Of a DNA stretch of 64,000 nt, positions 9,719 to 20,602 are shown one piece after another. Numbering within the stretch: the stretch's first letter is position 1; each line of letters opens with the position of its first letter. Position numbers and translations under genes: made by a program. Source of the DNA: Anniella stebbinsi (Eukaryota; Chordata; Lepidosauria; Squamata; Anniellidae); NCBI GenBank assembly GCA_029215795.1, contig JARDYH010000001.1, positions 117,082,533-117,146,532 of the forward strand, given 5' to 3'. The notes below the pieces were generated by a model. The model made no database searches, had not been told where the DNA came from, and saw only the letters and a program-made list of their open reading frames with translations.

Positions 9719-10345
9719 AAGAACATAAGAAGTGCCATGCTGGATCAGATCGAGGGTCCATCTAGTACAGCACTCAGATCACACAGTGGCCAACCAGCTG
9801 TCTGCCAGGGACCAACAAAGCAGGGCACAGTGCAACAGCACCCTCCAACGCGTGTTTCCCAGGAACTGGTGCACACAGGCTTGCTGCCTTGGATACTGGA
9901 GATAGAACCTAACCATCAGGGCTAGTAGCCATTGGTTAGGCTGACCATATGAAAAGGAGGACAGGGCTCCTGTAACTTTAACAGTTGTAGCGAAAAGGGA
10001 ATTTCAGCCAGCATCATTTGTATGCAATTAGTTCCTGGTGAAATTCTCTCTTCATCACAACAGTTAAAGTTGCAGGCACTATACTAGCCTCTGCAACTTT
10101 AACTGCTATGATGAAGAGGGAGTTTCACCAGGAACTAATTGCATACAAATGACACTGGCTGAAATTCCCTTTTCTCTACAACTGTTAAAGTTACAGGAGC
10201 CCTGTCCTCCTTTTCATATGGTTAGCCTACCATTGATAGCCTTCTCCTCCAGGAATTTATCCAATCCTCTTTTAAAGTCATCCAAATTGGTGGCCATCAC
10301 TACATCTTGTGGTAGTAAATTCCATGATTGGTATTCAGTTTCTGT
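9719..10345 (-). mobile_element. CR1 3' UTR fragment, interrupted by a foldback
   Basis: Minus-strand CR1 3' end sequence recognised by ACATAAGAAGTGCCATGCTG, CATCTAGTACAGCACTC, CAACCAGCTG and, after the insertion, TTGATAGCC and CATCACTACATCTTGTGG. The foldback at 9935-10229 splits it between two copies of CCATTG. Confidence 0.75.
9935..10229. mobile_element. Foldback element inside CR1
   Basis: Long near-perfect inverted repeat: TAGGCTGACCATATGAAAAG from 9937 is mirrored at 10229, with arms of about 140 bases (AACTTTAACAGTTGTAG, GGAACTAATTGCATACAAATG) around a centre near 10083. CCATTG flanks both ends as a target duplication, and removing one copy restores a continuous CR1. A second member lies at 34627-34946. 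Confidence 0.8.
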
Positions 10346-10885
10346 CTTGCAATGATCCTTAGACTCAAACAATGAACATTAATTGTTATTTGCATGCTAG
10401 GAATGTTATCCTAGCCAAGGCTATTGACCCACAGGTAAAATCTGTCATGGGCCAGAGCTGATGGTGAATGGAAATAAAGCAGACCCTTTAGAGCCAGAGT
10501 CAATGATGGTTGGAAACAGCTCCCTTCTCTCTTTCTGCCACCTCTTTTCTTTCTCTTTATGTCAACCCTGCTGCCCCACCCAGTCAGAAGTGACATGAAA
10601 GCAGTTGCTCTGAGCATAATATGAGGGAATAAGGGGGAACGGCATGCATCTCTCTTGCCATGACCACTGCTTCCTGTTTGTTTTGAATCAGGACATTGGC
10701 TGGATGGCTTCCCGCACTCCATTGTTGTGAATGGGGCCTTCTGTACTGTTATGTTAGGTGCCTATGTGTATGCTCTCTATGCTAAGCTGGTTGTCTGTAT
10801 TCACTCATTATTATATCTACTGCTAAAGCAAGAAAGGTAGCATTTTATTAATCAAGCAGGCACATTTACATTATACATATTCCTT
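10346..10885. other. No gene recognised
   Basis: Unique-looking DNA. The open frame on the minus strand at 10411-10722 shows no known domain. Confidence 0.4.
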
Positions 10886-11241
10886 GGCCCCCTCCACAAG
10901 GATGCGCTTTTGCGCCCGGTTCGGCGATTATGCGCATTATCGCGGAGGCGCATTTACTCCTAATCCCTCTGCACGGGAGGCGGCGAGAGGCGGCGAAGCG
11001 CATTAATTGATGTCCAAAAAGCGCTTTACAAGAAGTTAATGCGCATAATCGCTTGTTCACACGGCGAAAATGCGCTTTAACGGCTGGAGCAAAATAAAAG
11101 TCGCTATTTAACGCACATTCGATAATGCGCATAATCCGGGAGATAACGCGCCTCTACGCCCGTTTTGCGCTCCGCTGGTGTGGAGGTAAAATTTATAATG
11201 AGCCTTCAAAGAGCATTAAACCTCTCTTGTGGAGGTAGCCC
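10886..11241. mobile_element. CpG-rich TIR element (CCTCCACAAG family), member 1
   Basis: Ends GGCCCCCTCCACAAG and, from the right, GGGCTACCTCCACAAG. Inner sequence is full of GCGCAT, GCGCATAATC and GCGCTTTA motifs and keeps many CpG sites. It matches 52200-52535 closely in order. TTG on both sides may be a 3-bp target duplication. No transposase. Confidence 0.7.
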
Positions 11242-11284
11242 TTGTTGTTATTCCTAACTGAAGTCCAGAGTGGTGATTTAGGCT
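11242..11284. other. Short spacer between MITE and SINE
   Basis: Nothing recognised. Confidence 0.3.
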
Positions 11285-11425
11285 TGCAGCAACTTTATTG
11301 TGAGAAAGCTGGTGGGTAGCTCATGGTCATCTTCCTTGCTTCATAACTGAGTGGGGATTTGAAACTGTGTTTCCCACACCCAGGCCCAATAGTCGAGCCA
11401 TGGCACCACACTGGCTTTAAAATGG
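11285..11425 (-). mobile_element. Degenerate tRNA-derived SINE
   Basis: Read on the minus strand it begins AGCCAGTGTGGTGCCATGG and includes a decayed B-box region (TTTCAAATCCCCACTCAG), matching the better copies at 26895-27130 and 29937-30121. Confidence 0.55.
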
Positions 11426-13802
11426 ATGCTGCAATATTAGGTGCAAATATGGTACACTACAAAAACTAGTACACATATCGAGGAAGCGGAATACAATGAT
11501 GGAGAAGTCAAAAGGCTGCACCTAGACCACAATCTACGTCATCTTTCTCATTTTAGAGAGAATGCACTTCTTTTGAAAGGACCAGTTTGCTCAAGAGGCT
11601 GACACTGATAATATGTGTGATTCCAATAACTGAGGCATTGTAATTAATTCTATGATTTTAATGAAAAAAATGTGAAGGAAAGGGAGAAGAAAGAGCACGT
11701 TTACATGAGATTGACACTCGTTTGATACTCTTCATAAAAACAGAGCCCCTCTTTTTAACCTCTGTGTAGAACATCTGATATTGGCTTCCTTTAGAGACAG
11801 TCATTTGTTTGCTTGATGAGCTACAAGTGGGGACTCAAGTAAGGCCAATATAATCTTTGCCTTTGTCAGGGACACAGACACTCCTGAATACATCTGACAC
11901 TGGTACTTTCAAGAAGTACATGAGGCACTTCACACTAAGTAGCCTTTGGCACGATATTGTATATATCACAGTTTGCAATAAGTTTCCCTGCCGAGAGAAA
12001 GGATCTATATGAACGTTCATTTCTGTGTTAGACATTGGAGAGGTGCTGGTGATTGCATTCACCAAAGAGCTTTCAAGAGAATTCTGAGTGAATTCTCTGT
12101 AGCAGAATTCCCTGTATCATTTAATTCTTAAGATCAGTCTGTGAATTGATATTTCAATATATTTTAGGCTTCCTCTGTCCTGTCTTATTCACTGCAATCT
12201 GTGCTGTTTCAGTTAGCTTGCAAGATTAGCCTCCTGTACCACATTTATCATGTGATAGTGTGTACAACTAATGATAGCTTGGGTGTGAAATGACCATCAC
12301 CTTAGTGATAAGAGAATTTAGTGTAAATTTTCTCATTCTCTGGATAGGGAGAATCCTGGGGTGAAAGAGCTGCCCATATACGTTAATAAAGAAATCCAGA
12401 ATTTAAATACAGCTTTGACATAAGTAATGCCAGAACCTCCCCTTATAAGTCGCCCCAGCATATGCTTGACCCATGTAATTCCTTTACATATGAATAACAG
12501 TCACATACATATTAAAACCAAATCATAATTTGGAAACTAAAATAAGGCTGTACTTCTAAGCATGATTAGTTGAAAGTTAACTGTTAATATCAATATGATT
12601 TACTTCAAAGAACATATGTTTAGAATAGGAGTGTCCATGTGAAATAGATTGTTACAAATGGGAAACACACAAGGGTAGAGGACACTTTGAAACTTGAGTA
12701 TTGCTTTTGTCAGTGGCTTATTGATATTTTAGCATTTTAAACAGGTATCTTTTATATTTTATCATGTTATCAATTTTAGGGGTCTAGTCCAGATCAAAAG
12801 TCAGGGTAGAAATTCATTAAGTAGCATATATAATTAAACAAACTGTTAAACTCTCTGCAAGATATCAGTGTACTTTCTACTGGCAACCAACTTAGTCTTG
12901 ATGCTAAAGGACAGCTAGAAATATACTGTCATCTCTGATCTAGCATGTCCTTAAGGGAGGAAGTGACATGGTGGAAGTCTTTCCCCACTGCTCCTGGAGT
13001 TCCAAATCACCAGGTCATGCTCCCCTAGAGGGTTGCCCGACACTCTACGTGATATGCTGTTATGCTATCCTCACAATGTTTGAATCCTTATTTTCATCCC
13101 ACCCTCTTCTTTCTAAACTACACAGCCTCTATCTCTGTTGATCAACACCATCAAAGTAACAGCTGGACTCGCACAGGCTTATGGTAACACCATATACTTC
13201 ATTCCCAATGCTGACCTCAGGGTTTTGAGGGCCCTTGGGCAAGACGCCCTCCATGGACCCCCTCCTTCAGTGCATGTACCTTTTCATCGCCATTGTGATC
13301 AGCTGCTATTGCTCGTTGTTCTTCTCTTTCTCATCATTGCTACCAGTTGCTTGCTTGACAGGCAGATAACCAGTGAGCTATTAGGCAGTGGAATCTACTC
13401 CTCCTCATTTCCACCACTGTCTGAGTGAACAAGGAGGTTGCAATGGTGAAGAGGAGGAGCAAATCCAGGGAACTCTTTTCAGTGGGCCTCTGCCTGGGTG
13501 TGGGCCCTTGGCAGTTGCCCAGCCCTGCTCAGTCCATTTCCATCTCACCTTATTTAAAAGGCGGGCTTCCAGGATCTTATTTAGCCATGGTTGAAATTGC
13601 CAGTGCTTGCCAATACGCCACAAAAGTAAGCGCCACGGCCACATATTTCCAATTTGTATTCTTGGCACAGAAGTTACCTACACCTGGAGACAATTATTTT
13701 TCCTCTTCTTGTGAGAAAGTAGTTGCATCACATCAGAATTGAGTGGCAGGGTGGGTTGGTTTTGCATCAAGAAAGGATACATTTTCTACATCCTTCCATG
13801 GC
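11426..13802. other. Unassigned DNA
   Basis: About 2.4 kb without a recognisable gene. Near 13205-13265 and 13490-13520, GGGCCCTTGGGCA-like stretches hint at an old DNA-transposon fragment. The frames at 13138-13742 overlap on both strands and have no known motif. Confidence 0.35.
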
Positions 13803-14037
13803 ACTCAAATTGAAAAAGCAGGAAGCATCTTTGGAGGAGTGTGCAGTAGATGCCAATAAACTCTCATTCAGAGTGCTTTGAACAGAAAATGATATGGAGA
13901 GGGAGAGAAAAAAATCCCAGAAAAAAGAGACAAACTTCTAATTCTGTATCTTTCCAGAGGACTCAAACAAAAAAACCAGGAAGCCTTTCAAGAGGTGTAA
14001 ACAGTAGTTGCTTGTAGTTGAACAGAAAATCATATGG
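13803..14037. repeat. Old imperfect direct duplication
   Basis: Segment 13803-13894 (CTCAAATTGAAAAAGCAGGA ... GAACAGAAAATGATATGGA) is echoed at about 13962-14037 (CTCAAACAAAAAAACCAGGA ... GAACAGAAAATCATATGGA) with small length differences. Confidence 0.6.
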
Positions 14038-14729
14038 ATGAAGAAAGAAGGTTTGTGGCGGGGTGGGTGGAGTACACAAATTCGACAGTTTTTAAATGCC
14101 AATTGAAAATTAGGCTTCTCTTCAACAAACTATTTTCCGTTCCTTTTCTCTTTAATTCCCCACCTCTTCCACAATCTTACCAAATACTGCCTCACATTTC
14201 TTTTCTTAAATATTCAGAATATTCCACAAGGAGCTTCTTTCTTGGCTTGCATACAGAACTAATCTGTCCAAAAAAATTAATACCTTCAAGGAGGATTTCC
14301 TACGAATTGGGCCCAAGCTTTCTCGGAATTCAAATCTGGATTAAAAGATAAGAAGTGAAACAAACCAATCTTTATCATTGTTCCTCCTATTCAGTCCACT
14401 GCCAAGTCATGTCTCTTTTACAATCTTGCAATAATATGACCCTTCCTCTCTACCCCATTAATGAAAACTGGTTCATGCCCAGCTCATCTTTTATCCTGAC
14501 TACTTCAACCTTTTCTTCCCTGGTCTTGCCCTCTCACCTTAGTCACTTCACCCTTGTCCCCTTCATCCAAACTCTGTCAAAATCATCCAACTCTCTTGTC
14601 ATTCTGATCATATGACTTGCTTCCTATCCCTTCCAAATTCAGGGCAGGCGCTTCATCCTTTCTCCAAAGTCCACCATGGCCTTTCCCCTCTTTACTTTCC
14701 ATTCTTATATATCCTGTGATCTTTGCTCC
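14038..14729. other. Pyrimidine-rich unassigned DNA
   Basis: Several plus-strand open frames of 67 to 105 codons are C/T-rich, with serine, proline and leucine runs. No family recognised; low-complexity composition explains the open frames. Confidence 0.35.
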
Positions 14730-15030
14730 TCTAGCTCCACCACCTTCAGTTGATGGAAGGTCTCCTGTTCCCCGAAACCTATCTCCCTTGTGTCCCTTAT
14801 ACGTGACAGTGCCTTCCTGAACAGCTGCATGATCTCACTTCTATTACTGCATTCAAATTCCTTTTCAAAACCCATATTTTCTGAGAAGGCTTTGACACAC
14901 AACCCCTTAGTCCTGCCTCTATTTCCTTTCCTTCTGTTGTTTCCCAAGGGACAAATTTTAGATTGTTAATAATCTGCTTTTACTCTGTAAAGTACCATGC
15001 ACATTGACGGCACTATATCACCTAAATAAA
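14730..15030 (+). mobile_element. Possible degenerate LINE/SINE 3' end
   Basis: Text ending CATTCAAATTCCTTTTCAAA resembles a LINE ORF C-terminus, and GTAAAGTACCATGCACATTG followed by GGCACTATATCACCTAAATA resembles a shared LINE/SINE tail. Assignment is by memory of tail consensus only. Confidence 0.3.
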
Positions 15031-16269
15031 GCAAGCAAGTAGAAAACTTGCTTTCTTGGATCATTGTAGCTGGGATCTGTAATTTTTTTTGCTTTTGCTT
15101 TTGGCATCAATAAGAGGTGTCCCCAGGCTTTTCTCAGAGCATCATCTACCTGTCTAATAAAGCAGTCACATCCTTCTGTGCTTTATTCATCATTTAAAAT
15201 CCTGTGCTATAAATAAAATAAGTGCATGGCTGCACAAATAATGAAGCTCTGACCTGCTTGAACAGTCATTAGGAAGCTACTGTAAGGCACTGCAGTGAGC
15301 TGCTGGAACTTGCTGGCATGGCCTCCTGTCTCCTGGTCATGGGTGCTTGCCAACTGACCTTACAGCTGGCTAGAGCAGCAGGTGGCTTGCCAGGGATGAG
15401 GAAGCTTGGCCAGGTGGCAAAATGAAGCCATTTTGATGGGCTATATAGGAAGGGGGAGCAGGGGGAGAGGAGAGTGAACAAGAGAGAGAGAGAGAGAGAG
15501 AGGTGGACATGAAAAGTGGATGAAGCAGCAACAGCAATAGCAGAAAGATGGAGAAAGATGGAGAAAGATGGAGAAAGATGGAGGAGGCTGGAAGTAAGTG
15601 AAGAAGCAGGTGGGCAGCTTAAGACAGGGCTGGAGACTGCACATAGGACCTTGCCAGTAAGTGCAGAAGAGATTGTTATAGGTGTCCAAAAGTCTGGGGG
15701 AGGAATGCCAAGCCCAGGAAGTCCAGGACAAGCAGCAATAGGCAAGAGAGGATGAAGTAGAACTTGACTTAGCATCCGTCAAAATATCCATAGCATAACA
15801 CCTTCTGCTGAAGGATCTACTGATATTTCAAGCAGTGTAGCTCAGCCAGTTCAAGTTCTTCCTCCAACATTGGCACTCAGGAAGACGAAGACCATAGGAG
15901 AGAGAGAAAGGGGGGGTCCCCAATACTTGATGAGAAGTATGATTGAAAACACACTGAAAAAGAGCTACACCTAACTACATGGTGAACCACGATCTGGCCA
16001 GCAGCTATTTATTGACATCTTGACATTCAGGAACCCATAGGTGTTTTTTGCCCTGACCTAACTGTTCTTTTTCTAAGCAGCAAGCCATCTTATGAGGTAA
16101 CTGGGGAACCAATAATGTTAATTTTAACCAATGTTTCAGTCTTTCTTCTTTCCAACTGTGGATACAGATGATGGGAAGTTTGATTTGCCCCTCCCAAGAC
16201 AGCAGATGACAGGTATCAAACCAGAAACTGGCAGTAGGACACCAACCATCTTAATTCCTCCACCACCAG
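15031..16269. other. Unassigned left flank of Ngaro copy B, with simple repeats
   Basis: Contains an (AG)n run at 15481-15502 and four units of the 10-mer GAGAAAGATG at 15541-15584. A TATA-like CTATATAGGAAG lies at 15440-15452. Open frames on either strand at 15269-15791 are low-complexity. I see no gene and no LTR pair. Confidence 0.35.
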
Positions 16270-17344
16270 GGCTGCCTGCAGGCTGAAGGACCTTACCCCA
16301 TGCCCGGCACAGCCTGGGCGTGGTGGGGTGATTGCGGGGGGCACGGGGAGACGAGGCGTGGAGGCGCGCCATTGGCGGCCTTGGGGTTTTCGTGCCAAGG
16401 AGGGGGGAGGAGGAACAGGAGTCGTTATAAGGCTGGAACTCCTCCCCTCCCTCCTCTTCGAAAGCGTGGCTGGCGAGCAGGCGGTGAGCTGGGCGGTCTG
16501 GCAGCAGCAGCTGCCTCTTAAGTGGCGTGGTGGCAGCACGTCTTCGGGCTGGGAGGCCACAGGTTTGAGGAAGGACCGGCAGGTCCTTCCTGGGGGTTAG
16601 CGGAAGGAGGCGGCGAGACCGGGCCGCAGTTCATTAGGCCTTCAGGGGCCAGGATGGAGCTTCGGGCGGGCCCGGGACGCAGCTTCCAGGCCGCCACTGG
16701 GATCGGCAGAGAGCCAGCTTGCTTCCGGAGGCCCTGCAGGGGCAGGAGTGGAGCCTAGAGCGGCCTTGAGCTGCAGTTACAGGCCGCTGCCAGGATCAGC
16801 GGTGAGCCGGCTGGCGGCAAAGGACCTGCAGGGGCAGTAGCGGTGCTGGGAAGGGCCTTGAGGCACATCGTCGGGCCGCCGCGGGGATCTGAGGCGAGCG
16901 GGGGGGCATAGACAGGCCCCACGGGGTGGAGGCAGAGCTTCGTGTGCAGCTGAGGCCAGGAGCGGCTGCAGCCATGGCGTGGGGTTGGGGCTTTGCCCGT
17001 TTTTTCCAGCTTCCCGCAGGTGTGCTGGAATTGAAGCCGGTGGGGGGGGGGGCTGAATGGGAGTCTGACGCGAAAGGGTCTGAGTCTGGCCCTGGGCGCT
17101 GTACCAGTAGGAAGAAGGGAGCCATTACTGGACAGCCAGGAGTCAATCACCGCACCCCCTCCCCCTACTTGGGCATTTGTGGTACCCCTGTGGGCGGTTG
17201 GTGGGTAGTGCACCCCCTTCTCCGCCCCTCCCTTCCTTTCTTCCTGCATTATCGGTACCCCTGTAGGTGGCAAGGTGGTAGCGCATGGTCGCTAATTGAG
17301 CTGGCATTTGGTTGCATTGCTGTTACTGTTTAAAGCAGAGTATA
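16270..17344 (+). promoter_or_regulatory. GC-rich leader of Ngaro copy B with ~92-bp imperfect repeats
   Basis: About 1 kb before gag, strongly GC-rich. At least three related units begin near 16688, 16781 and 16873 (AGGCCGCC / AGGCCGCT / GGGCCGCC), each followed by a GGGATC-, AGGATC- or GGGATCT-like block and, in the first two, by CTGCAGGGGCAG and GGCCTTGAG. TTATAAGG at 16425-16432 followed by a pyrimidine tract could be a core promoter. Open frames across this region on both strands are composition-driven. Function as promoter or packaging leader is inference. Confidence 0.5.
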
Positions 17345-19034
17345 ATGGCGCCTACGAAAGGATTAGGGGGCAGGAAGGGAAAAGGAAAGGCGCCACGACA
17401 AACATCAAAGCGGCCAAGGGCACGTTTGGACTCTTCTTCCTCTGACGAGACAGAGAATCTGGGAATAGTGGCAATATTAGCTAGATTGCAGGTGGTGGAA
17501 CAGGATAGGGGGATACTTCAGCAGCAACCCATTACGGCGACAGTGGCCACAAAGGGCAGGACGGGACACCATCTCACTAGGAAGCAGAAGCAGGATCAAT
17601 TGTGGGCTTCTGTTTCAGCTCGCTTGCAGGCAATCGAGACCCCTCGCACAGCAGGTGTAGGGAATGAGACTGAGGTGCAGCGCAGCAGCCAAACGCGGAC
17701 GCACGGACATCTACATCTGGGAGGCTGCCTCTGGGAGAAGCCCGCATCTCACCAGCGGATGCTGGGCCACACATGCCGGGCCTGGCGGCGGGTCCAGTGA
17801 CTGGAGGAATGCGTATGCCGCACATTGCAGGTGAGACCCCTAGCATGACACAAGCTGGTTCAATTCCACCTTGGGGACTAACCCCACCTTGGAATTGGTA
17901 CCCATGGTTGTCAGGATTGGGCTGGATACCAGCGGGGCAGGGTATAGGCACACCTCAGGCGGGGGCTGCTCTTGCATCACATACATCTCCAAACATGCAC
18001 ATGACCCAGACCCTGACGCAGCCAGGGAGCTCTGCAATTTCCGGGACGGGAACATCCAATGCCGATCCCGGCCCAGTCTTGCAGACGCCGGTATCGGCGG
18101 GACGTCCACAGGAAGTGGTAGGTAACAGGGTCCAGGGTCCGTAGGTAAGCAACATGGTGGCATCACAGACACAGCAGGAGCCTATTGCTAATGCTGCGGC
18201 TTGCTTGGCAGTGTGGCAGGGCCCAGCGGGTGTATCTTGTATGACATCTGGGGCAGGCAGTACGGTTAGAGACCCATACGCAGGGGTGGAGGCAACGGCC
18301 ATTCCTACAGGCAGTACGACTGCCCCGTTAGGATATCGTCTGCTACCAGCAACGTGGGAAAAAATATGGAAAGGGGAATTTGTAGATGTCTTCTCTCTGC
18401 TCTTTTGGGAGACGGAGACAAAAGACAAGGAGAAAGCTACTGACAAAGAGTTGGAGAGGCTTCGTCGCAAGAAGGTGGCAAGGACATGGGCGAATTGGCT
18501 CCCAGGTTACCTTATCTATATGGGAGTAATTCAGCAGAAATTCCCAGATAAGGGCGGCATTCTGACTAAATACTTGGATATGCTCTATAGAGCATATACA
18601 GAGTATGAGGGGAGGCGTGGCTTGCATATGATGAATCATTTCGTATGCGGGCTGCATTTGACCATACCCTTCGATGGGATATGAAGGACAATGATTTGTG
18701 GCTCCAATTCATGACCCCGGCCAGGCCAGGGGTCGGCGAAAGGGCTGATAGTGGCCATATTTTGGCAAAGCATCAGCCGATGGCATCTTCCCGCATGACA
18801 GCGGGGCAAGGGGTTCAACCCTGCTTGCTTTGCTGGGAATATAGTTCCCGCGGGGCCTGCATACGCCCTGCGTGTTGGTTTCGACATGAATGTTTGGTCT
18901 GTCATGGCCCTCACCCCGGGGCTAATTGCCCGAGGGCAAGGGGAGGTCGGGGAATCAGAAGGGACCCCCAGGGAGGCCGAAAATCAGGAAGTCAGCAGCC
19001 TCCTCCCAAAGGGCCCCAGTCCGGTCAAACTTGA
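17345..19034 (+). pseudogene. Gag of Ngaro copy B
   Basis: The likely start is the ATG at 17345 (MAPTKGLGG), after which the product is basic (lysine/arginine-rich first 30 residues) with a serine cluster. A frameshift near 17695 moves from frame 2 to 1; a proline/glycine/threonine-rich middle follows, with a TAG at 18142-18144. The conserved C-terminal block (PLGYRLLPATWEKIWKGEF, TWANWLPGYL, ILTKYLDMLYRAY) leads to a 1-base insertion near 18613, then continues in frame 0 (FMTPARPGVG, RADSGHILAK) to a cysteine/histidine cluster (CWFRHEC, C-x2-C-x3-H-x4-C) and a stop at 19032-19034. Likely nucleic-acid-binding coat protein; the order basic tail, linker, conserved core, zinc fingers fits a gag. 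Confidence 0.75.
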
Positions 19035-20597
19035 ACCATTGAAGCGGCTTCTAGCGCGCTACCCGGGTCTGGATGCAAGTTATTTAGAGGTAGGATTCCG
19101 GGAAGGTTTTTGGATTCCTTTTGTTGGTCCCAGGGTATCAGCATTTTCCAAGAATCAGAAGTCAGTTCAGGTTTCGGAACGGATGGTTCTAGAAAAGATT
19201 AATAAGGAAGTAGCTGCGGGTAGGGTGCTGGGGCCTTTTAGCAGCCCTCCGATCCCTAATTTAAGGGTTTCCCCACTGGGCATTGTTCCCAAGAAGGCTC
19301 CTGGGGAGTACAGGTTAATACATAACCTGTCTGCACCAAAGGAGCAATCGGTCAATGATGCAATTCCGGAACACTTGTGTTCTGTTCATTATGCATCATT
19401 TGACTCAGGAGTTTAGGTTAGGAGACATGGGCAGGGGGCTCTGATGGGCAAATGCGATATTAAATCCGCATTTCGTATATTGCCCATTCATCCTGCGGAT
19501 TTTGATCTCCTGGGGTTTAGTTTTCGGGGTCACTATTATATAGATAGGCCCCTGCCCATGGGGTGTTCAATTTCTTGTTCTATGTTTGAGCGTTTTAGTT
19601 CCTTTTTGGAGTGGGCCATTAGAGAGCGCACTGGCATTGCCGACTGCACTCATTACCTGGATGATTTTTCTTCTGTGGGGCAAATGGTTCGGGCCAATGT
19701 GCCTATTTAATGACAGAATTTGCGGCTTTAACAGAAGAGCTGGGGGTCCCATTAGCTCAGGAAAAGACGGAGGGCCCGGCTAGCGTCTTAATGTATCTAG
19801 GGGTCGAGGTGGATTCCGTCCGCCGGTGCTGTAAGCTGCCTTTGGATAAAGTCAAGGCGCTGAGGGCACGTCTGTCTTCTCTCCGCTCACAGAGAAAAGC
19901 AACTTTGCGACAGTTACAGGAGATAGTTGGGCATTTGAACTTTGCCAGTAGAGTGGTGGCCCCTGGCCGAGCCTTTTTACGTCAGCTTTGCAATGCCATG
20001 AAAGGTCTTTCTAGCCCACATCACCATGTTAGGGTTACGAAGGAGATGCGGGAAGATTTGGCAGTTTGGCTATCCTTTTTGGAAGGCTTCAACGGGGTTT
20101 CATTCTGGAGGAGGGAGTTACTGTTGGAAGCGGGCATGCAAATACACTCCGACGCCTCTGGGGCGCTAGGCTTTGGTGTAATATGGGGCGACCGTTGGTG
20201 CGCTGAGAATTGGCCCAAAGATTGGCAGGAGTCCAATATATCTAGAGATTGAACTTTCCTGGAATTTTTTCCTATTTACGTGGCGGCCCACGTTTGGGCT
20301 TCTGAATTGCAGAATTGTGTTGTACATTTTTGGTGCGACAACCAGGCCACAGTTCAGGTCATTAATACTTTGTCTTCCAAAAACAATAGAGTCATGGGGC
20401 TGGTTAGGGCATTTACGCTGCATTGCCTCCAGAATAATATTCTGTTTAGAGCTCGCCATATCCCAGGCCTGGATAATTCAATTGCTGATGCTTTATCGTG
20501 CCAGCAGGTAAAACGATTTTGGGATCTGGCACCATGGGCAAGGGAGAAGCCGGAGGAAGTGCCGGTTGCCTTGTGGGAGATTGACAGGATGAAATAG
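18886..20597 (+). pseudogene. Reverse transcriptase/RNase H of Ngaro copy B
   Basis: The RT frame overlaps gag in the +1 frame; an ATG at 18886 sits at the same place as ATG 398 in copy A. RT runs through GRVLGPF, VPKKAPGEYRLIHNL, MGKCDIKSAFRI (motif A, Asp) and LPMGCSISC to YLDD at 19654-19665 (catalytic box), with a TAG at 19414-19416. A frameshift near 19707 leads to the connection and RNase H, whose acidic residues are seen at 20151-20153 (D), 20262-20264 (E), 20337-20339 (D) and 20487-20489 (D). A TGA at 20250-20252 replaces a leucine codon kept in copy A. Stop at 20595-20597. Role: first-strand synthesis and RNA removal. Confidence 0.85.
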
Positions 20598-20602
20598 AAT
20601 GA

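Noticed and set aside
15440..15452. Host promoter at the TATA-like motif
   Set aside because: No downstream exon, start site or CpG island can be shown; AT-rich words of this kind are common.
15269..15791. 168- and 116-codon minus-strand frames
   Set aside because: Low-complexity serine/leucine text across AG and 10-mer repeats; a plus-strand frame overlaps it. No family motif.
16136..17333. Several long open frames on both strands of the Ngaro leader
   Set aside because: GC-rich DNA has few stops; frames overlap on both strands and share no motif with each other or with copy A.
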